Virus record (IMG/VR): IMGVR_UViG_3300025402_000068
Span: 1 to 23,439 of that record
Direction: 5' to 3' (one strand)
Length of the DNA: 23,439 nt
DNA from: a virus
The position numbers and the translations under genes were made by a program. Position 1 is the stretch's first letter. Each line of letters begins with the position of its first letter. The notes below the pieces were generated by a model. That model was not told where the DNA came from. It saw nothing but the letters and a program-made list of their open reading frames with translations, and made no database searches. This document shows positions 13,551 through 21,000 of this stretch, in pieces.

Positions 13551-14969
13551 ATGGCATTTGTTGATGCAGCGTTGGCTGTTGGTTCATTTATAGGGGCTGA
13601 TGCTCTTGGCGCTACAGCTGCTACTATTATTGGTGGTGGCATTATCGGCGCTGGTGGCGGAGCGCTCTACGGTGCATTAACAGGTGATGGTAGTATTGGT
13701 AAAGACGCTTTATATGGCGCTGGCATTGGTGGCGGTGGTGCCGCTGTTGGTTCAGCATTGGGCGCTGGCGCAGCTGCTGATGGTGTTGTTCCTGGGGCTG
13801 TTGGGGCTGGTCCTGCTCCCACCGCTTTTGGTCTTTCCGCCCCTGCTGGTGTCTCTACTGCAAGTTTATATCCAAGCACCGCAGGTTTAACTGGCGGTAG
13901 TACTTTTGGTAGTTTAGTTGCTCCTGGCGCTGGCGCTAGTACTTTTGGTAGTTTAGCCGCTCCTACCGTATCTTCTTTAGAAGGCGCTGCTGGTTTAGGT
14001 GGTTCTAGTTTAGCTGCTTCAGCTGCCCCCGCTAGTGCCCTTGCTAGTGGTTTTGATGCCGCTACAAGTTGGATGGGTGAACACCCAATTATGACTGGTC
14101 TTGGTGTTTTGGCAGGAGCTAATATGTTAGGTTTAAATAGACCAACACAAACCCAATTACCTGCTGGTTCTAGCAATACTATGAATACGGGTTACTACAA
14201 ATTAAACCCAGCTACGTTTCAACCTAATCGTCCGCCAGTAACACAAAACCCTGTAATGCCAAGTTATAGAAATTATGTAACTGATCCTTATCAAGGACCA
14301 GGCATGGCGTCGGGCGGTATAGCTGGATATAGCGATAGTAATTACAAAGACATCATGGATGAAACAAATACCATGAATCAATACGAACAAATGTTAACTG
14401 GTAGACGTGCCGCATCGCAAGAAGCAGCTCCAGCATGGGTAGATAACCCTGGCATAGTACAAGATACTGACCCAAATACTAGAGATTTATCGGCCTATGA
14501 AGCAGCTAGATATAGAGCAGCTAAAACTTATGCTAATGCAGGGGCACCAACAAGTGCTGGAATAGGTATTGCTCCTCCTGTTTCTAATTACGGTCAAGTA
14601 AGTACAGACCCAGCTATGGTTCGTGCAGCTATGGCGCAACAGCAACAACAAGTACAAGGCGCTGCGCAAGGTGGCATTATGGGTTATAGCTTAGGAGGGT
14701 ATGCAAGTGGTGGAAATCCCCGTTTACTTAAAGGCCCTGGCGATGGTATGTCTGATAACATCCCTGCTACTATTGGTGATAGACAGCCTGCCCGCTTGGC
14801 TGATGGCGAGTTTGTTGTACCTGCGGATGTCGTCTCTCATCTTGGGAATGGTTCTACTGACGCTGGCGCTAAAAAATTACATAGCATGATGGATAAAGTA
14901 AGAGAAAAACGAACTGGGAAAAAGAAACAAGCTCCAGCGGTAAACCCTGATAAGTTTATTCCAGAATGA
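13551..14969 (+). CDS. Internal/ejection-type virion protein with Gly-zipper N-terminus
   Basis: 472 residues, start one base after the previous stop. Residues 10-75 are Gly/Ala-rich and hydrophobic (GATAATIIGGGIIGAGGGALYGAL), a membrane-prone glycine zipper as expected of proteins that leave the capsid and enter the host envelope. A low-complexity Ala/Gly/Pro/Ser stretch follows to residue 170, with a duplicated STFGSLxAP peptide. Residues 252-260 and 372-379 carry a GGI motif shared with the 15373 gene. The C-terminus (KGPGDGMSDNIPATIG, then LADGEFVVPADVVSHLGNGS and a basic tail) is a conserved phage block. The ejection role is inferred from order and composition. Confidence 0.65.
   Translation: MAFVDAALAVGSFIGADALGATAATIIGGGIIGAGGGALYGALTGDGSIGKDALYGAGIGGGGAAVGSALGAGAAADGVVPGAVGAGPAPTAFGLSAPAGVSTASLYPSTAGLTGGSTFGSLVAPGAGASTFGSLAAPTVSSLEGAAGLGGSSLAASAAPASALASGFDAATSWMGEHPIMTGLGVLAGANMLGLNRPTQTQLPAGSSNTMNTGYYKLNPATFQPNRPPVTQNPVMPSYRNYVTDPYQGPGMASGGIAGYSDSNYKDIMDETNTMNQYEQMLTGRRAASQEAAPAWVDNPGIVQDTDPNTRDLSAYEAARYRAAKTYANAGAPTSAGIGIAPPVSNYGQVSTDPAMVRAAMAQQQQQVQGAAQGGIMGYSLGGYASGGNPRLLKGPGDGMSDNIPATIGDRQPARLADGEFVVPADVVSHLGNGSTDAGAKKLHSMMDKVREKRTGKKKQAPAVNPDKFIPE
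13899..13956 (+). repeat. 19-bp direct repeat in the Gly/Ala-rich gene
   Basis: The same 19 bases (agtacttttggtagtttag) occur at 13899-13917 and 13938-13956, coding STFGSL twice. The perfect DNA copy suggests a recent in-frame duplication. Confidence 0.75.
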
Positions 14970-15385
14970 ATTTAAGTATTAAAACAGTAGGGGCTGAAAG
15001 AATTGCCCAACTGTTTCCGGCAGTTGAAGGTTTTATTGGTCAAGGGTTATCAAATACAGATGACTGTACAGTTGATCAAGTAAAACTTTTTTTAATGAAT
15101 GGTACTTGGCAGTTGTTGGTAGTAATAGATAAAAAAAATCTAATTGTAGGTTGTTATGTTTTATCAATAGTGAATTCTCCTAACGATAGAACAGCTACAA
15201 TAGTAGCAGCGGCGGGTAAAGGATTAGCGGGTCAAGAAATATTTGACCAAGTTTGTGAGTATGTAAAGGCATTAGGCGCTACTAGGGTTCAAGCATTAGC
15301 TAAAGAATCAGCGGCTAGATTATATGGACGTGTTGGCTTAAAAGAAAAAGCAATTTTGGTGGAGAAAAGATTATGGGCGGAGTAG
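14966..15385 (+). CDS. GNAT-like acetyltransferase-fold protein
   Basis: 139 residues, ATGA overlap with the previous gene and 13-base overlap with the next. Core strands LLVVIDKKNLIVGCYVLSIVN and ATIVAAAGKG, then GQEIFDQVCEYVKALGATRVQALA and SAARLYGRVGLKEKAILVEKRL, follow the GNAT order. The motif-A loop (GKGLAGQEIF) is not the usual strict Q/R-x-x-G-x-G/A, so acetyl-CoA binding is uncertain. GNAT-like small proteins are recurrent next to internal virion proteins in podoviruses. It may be structural, chaperone or modifying; position between two internal protein genes favours a virion-related role. Confidence 0.65.
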   Translation: MNLSIKTVGAERIAQLFPAVEGFIGQGLSNTDDCTVDQVKLFLMNGTWQLLVVIDKKNLIVGCYVLSIVNSPNDRTATIVAAAGKGLAGQEIFDQVCEYVKALGATRVQALAKESAARLYGRVGLKEKAILVEKRLWAE

Positions 15386-18000
15386 TTAATGCAATTTTTG
15401 GTGGTGGCGGCGGTGGTGGTAGCTCAACTCCAGCTCCTGCTCAGTCTACTACGAGTAATGTCTATCAAACTAATATTCCTGAATATGCGCAACCCTATGT
15501 TCAGAATATGCTCAATGCCACGCAGGCACAATTGTTTCAGACTGACTCTAGCGGAAACATAACAGGATTTAATCAGTATCAACCCTATAGCGGGATGAAC
15601 CAACAAGAACTACAGAATGCTTCTCAAGCAGTAGCAGGGTTTACACCACTTCAACAACAAGCTTTTAGTGGCGTTGCTAACTTACAAACTCCAGGTCAGT
15701 ACGGTCAGGCTACACAAGGTACCAATATGGGTATCATGGGTTCTTATGGTTTAGCTGGTCAAGAAGCGCAAGCTGGTAATCGTTTGGCTCAACAATCTAC
15801 AAATCCGTATGCTATTGGCGCATACATGAATCCTTTTATTCAAAACGCATTAAATCCAGCGCTACAACAACTTAATCAACAGTATGGAATTGCTGGCTCA
15901 CAAATGGCTGGACAAGCTACTGGACAAGGTGCTTTTGGTGGTACGCGTAGCGCGTTGCAACAAGGTTTAAATCAACAGAACCAGATGTTGGCACAAAACC
16001 AGTTGGTAGGTAATGCTTATAACCAAGCATTTACAAACGCACAAAACCAAATGAACCAAGTTGCTCAAACTGGTTTGGCTGGGCAACAAGCGGCTATGCA
16101 AGGTATTGGTCAAGGTATACAAGGCGCTGGTCAACTAGCTAGTATTGGTGGTCAACAGCTTGGCGCACAACAAAACATCCTTGCTGCTCAAGCTAATGCA
16201 GGCGCAACCCAACAAGCTAATGCTCAACAGATTATTAATCAAGGCATTCAAAACTATGCTACAGCGCAGCAATATCCTCTTATGGAGTTGGGTACAATGT
16301 CCAATATGTTGCGTGGCTTACCAATGCAATCAGCAACAACCCAGCAATATCAAGCCGCGCCAACTGCATTAGCTCAAGGTGTAGGTATCGCTGGCACTGC
16401 CGCATCTTTGGCAGCGCTAGGTAAGAAAAAGGGTGGTATGGTTAAAAGCATGGCTGCAGGTGGTATTGCTAGTTATAGCGCAGGTGATGTTATTGATAGT
16501 ACCAAGTATAACTTAATGGATATGCCAACCTTAGATTTGCAAAAAGAACTGGCTTCAACCGATAGCGATACTATCAAAAACCAAATTAAAGGTATTCTTG
16601 CTTTGCGCGCTGGCGCACCTATGGCTGGTGGCGGTATTGTTGCCTTTGCTGATGGTAATGATGGTCAAGCAGTTAAAGAAGATCAAGCTTATTCACAACC
16701 CGCTTCGCTTACTCCTATGCAACAAAGACAAGCGGCTATAAGCGCAGTTAATCAAGCATTACCTGAACCAAATGCAGTACCATCTGACTATAAAGGTAGT
16801 ATGAGTCAGTATTTAAATGAGCCAGCTACAAAACAGTTAATACAAAATAGACAAATTGCTTTAGATGCAGTTAAACAAAATAACCCCGTTAATACTGCTA
16901 ATCCAGCATTTGCACAAAACCAAGCACCATCTGGTTCTATTATGTCTGCTCAAGCAGCTCCTGCTCCAACTACTACACCTGGCGCCGCTCCTGCCCCAGC
17001 CGCTACCCCTGCTACGCCTCAACCCGGTATTAAACAAGCGTCTCCACAACAGGCACAGCCACAGGTAGATACACATAAAGCTATTGAAACTCACGCTGCT
17101 AAAGAAATTACACAGAAAATGAGTGACCCAAATATTAAGAGTTGGCAAGATTTATTGATGCCCGGCAAAGATTATATGCAAGCTCAATTAGCTGATAAAG
17201 CCGCTTATGTTGGTGATCCTAATGTAAAAGGACAAGTAGCTGCTTTGGAGCAACGCCGTATTCGTGAACAAAAATCTGCTGATACTAGAGATGCGCTTAT
17301 TAGAGCGCAGTTGTTTGCAAAGATGGGTACTACCCCTGGATCATTTATTACTGCTGCATTAACCGGTGTTCAAAGCGCTATCCCAGGTATGATTGCTAGT
17401 AGAGATAAACGCGATGAAGCAATGAATCATATTGACGATGCTATTTCAAATATTTATAAAGCTGATAGAGCTGAGCGCGCTGGCAACTGGGAAGATGTTC
17501 AAAAGCACCAAGAAAAAACAATTGATGCAACTATCAATGCCTACAAGACTTTCTTTGGCGCTAAAGCTGAAATGATAAAAGCCAATGCCGAAGCAGCTAA
17601 AGTTGATGGTGAAGGCGGCGGCAATAAGAGTTTAAATAATCTATTGACTCGTAGAAACTCATTGGAGCAAACTATTACTGCCAGAGAAAAAACGCTTGGT
17701 CCGATTGTAACAATGGCTAATTTACCTGATAGTAAAGATAAAGATACTCAAGCTAGAATTGTAGCCGCTAGAGAAAAAGTAAAAAATTCTATGGGTAATC
17801 TGTATGAGCAAAGAGATCAATTAAATCAACTAATTAACAAGCATCCACAAATGCAAGGGATTACTAGCGGTACAACTCAAGCTGGTTCTATTACTCCTCC
17901 TGATGCGGCAATTGCGGCTTTAAAAAGCAATCCAAAACTAGCAGATCAGTTTGACGCAAAATTTGGTAAAGGTTCAGCGGCTAAAGTGCTAGGTAGCTAA
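15373..18000 (+). CDS. Large Gln-rich internal virion/ejection-type protein
   Basis: 875 residues; GGAG lies about 9 bases upstream of the ATG, inside the GNAT gene. Regions in order: poly-Gly (residues 10-16), a conserved start block (TNIPEYAQPYVQNMLNATQAQ), a long Gln/Ala/Gly-rich helical region to about 340 (for example ALQQGLNQQNQMLAQNQ), two GGI motifs (about 360-372 and 417-428), an Ala/Pro linker (about 527-560), then a charged helical C-terminus (KAAYVGDPNVKGQVAAL, KRDEAMNHIDDAISNIYKADRAERAGN). It has no TM segment or enzyme motif. In short-tailed phages such proteins are packed in the head and ejected ahead of DNA; this role is inferred. Confidence 0.6.
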   Translation: MGGVVNAIFGGGGGGGSSTPAPAQSTTSNVYQTNIPEYAQPYVQNMLNATQAQLFQTDSSGNITGFNQYQPYSGMNQQELQNASQAVAGFTPLQQQAFSGVANLQTPGQYGQATQGTNMGIMGSYGLAGQEAQAGNRLAQQSTNPYAIGAYMNPFIQNALNPALQQLNQQYGIAGSQMAGQATGQGAFGGTRSALQQGLNQQNQMLAQNQLVGNAYNQAFTNAQNQMNQVAQTGLAGQQAAMQGIGQGIQGAGQLASIGGQQLGAQQNILAAQANAGATQQANAQQIINQGIQNYATAQQYPLMELGTMSNMLRGLPMQSATTQQYQAAPTALAQGVGIAGTAASLAALGKKKGGMVKSMAAGGIASYSAGDVIDSTKYNLMDMPTLDLQKELASTDSDTIKNQIKGILALRAGAPMAGGGIVAFADGNDGQAVKEDQAYSQPASLTPMQQRQAAISAVNQALPEPNAVPSDYKGSMSQYLNEPATKQLIQNRQIALDAVKQNNPVNTANPAFAQNQAPSGSIMSAQAAPAPTTTPGAAPAPAATPATPQPGIKQASPQQAQPQVDTHKAIETHAAKEITQKMSDPNIKSWQDLLMPGKDYMQAQLADKAAYVGDPNVKGQVAALEQRRIREQKSADTRDALIRAQLFAKMGTTPGSFITAALTGVQSAIPGMIASRDKRDEAMNHIDDAISNIYKADRAERAGNWEDVQKHQEKTIDATINAYKTFFGAKAEMIKANAEAAKVDGEGGGNKSLNNLLTRRNSLEQTITAREKTLGPIVTMANLPDSKDKDTQARIVAAREKVKNSMGNLYEQRDQLNQLINKHPQMQGITSGTTQAGSITPPDAAIAALKSNPKLADQFDAKFGKGSAAKVLGS

Positions 18001-18001
18001 T

Positions 18002-21000
18002 ATGGCAAACTACTTTGATCAGTTTGACGAAGCTAAACCTTCTGAAAATTATTTTGACCAGTTTGACGAAAAACCTAAAGCTGATTCTTTAGGACGTTAT
18101 AAAGCTGACACCACTGTAAAACCACAAGAAGGTCCTGTACAGGTAGGCGAAGATGCGCCTGATTTTACTCGTGGCTTTGCAAATACATTAGGTAACCTTC
18201 AACAAACATACGGCGGCGCTAAGGTATTAGCTGGTAAAGCTTTAGGTAGTAAAGAACTTATGCAGTCTGGTCTTCAAAGCATGAAAGAAGGCGAAGCTAG
18301 AACAGAAGTTAAAGCCTCAGATGATTTAACAGAAGCCTACAAAAAAGGTATTGGTACAGTCTTAACAGATTGGCTGCCATATCAAATAGGTTCAGGCGCT
18401 GGAAACATAGTAGAAACCCTAGGTATGATGGGTATTGGAGCCGCCGCTGGTGCTGTTACAGGTGGTGGAGTAGGTGCTTTACCTGGCGCTGTTGGCGGTT
18501 TTTTAGAAAAAAGTTTAGCTGAAAAAGGTATTCAGATTGCGGCTAAAAAGATATTAGAGACAGAAGGCAAAGAAGCTGCTGAGGCATACGTAGCTAAACA
18601 CGCTGCAGAAGCTCTTACTGATATTCAATCTAAAGCGTTTGCGCGTAGCGCTGCCAAATCTATTGGTAGCAATTTAGGTATTGCATCTGAAGCAGCATTA
18701 CATGGCGCTGGTGAAGTAACCCAACAGGCTGTTGACCAAGCCCAAAAAGAAGGTCGTGACCCTACAGATATTGATTTGCAACGAGTTATACCCGCTGCCC
18801 TTGTTCACGGCGTAGCAGATTTCTTTACGGAAAAAATTGGTTTACATGCTTTAGATGGTATGGCTTCAAACGCGTCCGGTTCAATGATTAAAGACATAGC
18901 TAAAGCTATTGCGCTTACTGGTACTAAAGAATTAGTTCCCGAAGAAATTCAAGAGATTGCGCAACGCTATGGCGCTAACATGTCATTAACAGACGCTGAT
19001 GCGCTAAAAGATTATTTAAACACAGCTGGAGCTTCATATGCTATGTCAGTCGCACCTGCTGGTATTGGTGGGGTACGTACACATTTAGCTGGCAGAATAC
19101 CAACAGCACCTGCTGATTCTAATGCAAAAGGAATTGAAGACGTTAAACAAGATTCTCAAACAGTAGATCCAAGTCTACAAGACCCATTACTACATTCCAC
19201 TGTGGATGAAAATGGTAACGCTGTAGATAATCCAGATGTAGTATCACAAGAAACACAGGAGACTAAAAATGTCGGAACAACAACTGTCGCTGGAACAGAT
19301 AGAACTGGCACTGAAGTACCTGGACAGCAAGGAACAACAACTGCCGGAGGAGCTACCACCACTGACACTGGAGGATTGGGTGGAGTTAAGCCATTTGTTG
19401 ACTTGTCTGAAGCGGGAGAAGGACCAAAGCGCGCTACACTAGAAGAGAAAGTTGAAGAACAAAAAGTAGGGCAAAACTTAGGTACTGAAGAACAAAAACC
19501 TTATTTAACTACTCAAAGTGTATATAGCGCACAGGCACCAGGAGATGTTGACACAGGTATTAATCATGCCGGACATGAGCAAGCATTTGATGCTTACGAT
19601 ACCGTTGACTATAAAAATGGCGTATTACCAGAACTTAAAACAATAGCTGAAGAAAAAAATAAACAGCAACAAGAAAAGCGCGATAAATTAGCTGCGCAAA
19701 TGAAAGATAACGGCGAAAGTTCTAAAGTCATTAAAGCTGCTTTAGCACAAATAAAAGATTTTAAACCTGGGGCACCCCTTGAGTTTATGTCTGAACAAGA
19801 GCTAGTAGATTTATATGACAAGCACTCTGGCAAAACTAATTTTGATAAGAGTGAAGCCACTACCCGCAAAAAAGACCAAGAGTCTCGTAATCAGTTTGTA
19901 AGTACGTTAGAGCCTTTACAACAAGCCAAAGTTAATGCTGTTGCGCAACGTTCTTTTGCAGATGAAGTTATTGCTGGAGAACGCCGTAAGAAACAAACTA
20001 CTGAAGCTGACCAACGCAAAAATAGAGAAAAGAAGCAAAAAGATAAAGCATTTTTTGATGTACAGCAACAGCTGGAAGAAGCCAAAACAGACGTAGCTGA
20101 GCGTGAAAAACAAGCAAACGAAGCTGCTGAAAAAGAAGCTAGTGAAGAAAAAGATTTAGAACAGACAGCTAAAGAAGTATCTGCCGCCGCTGAAAAAGTA
20201 TTGCCTAAAAGAGAAAAGACTCCTCCTTCTCCCAAAGAAAGAACTGTATCTAAACGGATACAAAATATTACACAAGCAATTAAAGATAAAAGCCTACCAG
20301 CTTTATTAAAAGCTGTTGGCGGAACAAGGCGTGGCAGTGATCCAGCTACCGTTCAAATTGCTAATATATTTGATAATTTACTGGCTACATTTACTACTAA
20401 TACTAAGATTCAATTTGGTGAGGTAGAAAATGGCGCGCCCGGTAAATATGATCCAGCTACTGATACTATTACCATTCAAGGTAATGACGAACAAGGCTAT
20501 ACAGGTAAACGTGCATTAGATGAAACTGTATTACATGAAGTATCGCACTCCGTGCTGGACCACGTATTTGATAACCCAGAAGCCTATATTAAATCTTTGC
20601 CCGGTGAAAAACGTAATGAAGCGCGCGCCGCATTAAACAGACTAAATAATAACTATAAAAAGATTAAAGCTAAGTTTGGTAGTAAATATAATATTGATAC
20701 AATAAAAGAATTTGCTGCAGAGTTCTGGTCTAATTCTAAGTTCCAAATGGATTTGGCGTTGATGCCATCTGAATCTACTTATGCACCAAAAGACAATATG
20801 TTTACGGCTATTGTTAGAACTCTTGCCAACGTATTTGGTGTAAGTAATAAAGACGAAGCGGTAAACTTTAAAGAAGTTGCTGAAGATTTAGCTAGACTTA
20901 TTTCAGCGCCAAGCGAAGGCATTACTGGTAAAGAAGTTTCTTATGCTAAACAAGCCGAAGATAAACTAAGGGATGAAGGCAATATTATGCCAACCCCCGG

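Noticed and set aside
13667-14176. Long minus-strand open frame (169 codons) and a hydrophobic plus-strand frame at 13684-13890
   Set aside because: Both are shadows of the Gly/Ala-rich coding sequence; the Pro/Ala or Leu/Val-rich products mirror GGC/GCT codons, and the frames lack a convincing ribosome site.
15373-15385. A frameshift joining the GNAT-like gene to the 875-residue gene
   Set aside because: The downstream gene has its own ATG and GGAG, and both proteins look complete; no slippery heptamer is evident at the overlap.
19609-20235. Minus-strand frames opposite the giant gene
   Set aside because: Ser/Cys/Phe-rich products arise from the Lys/Glu/Gln-rich coiled-coil codons on the plus strand, whose frame is uninterrupted through the region.
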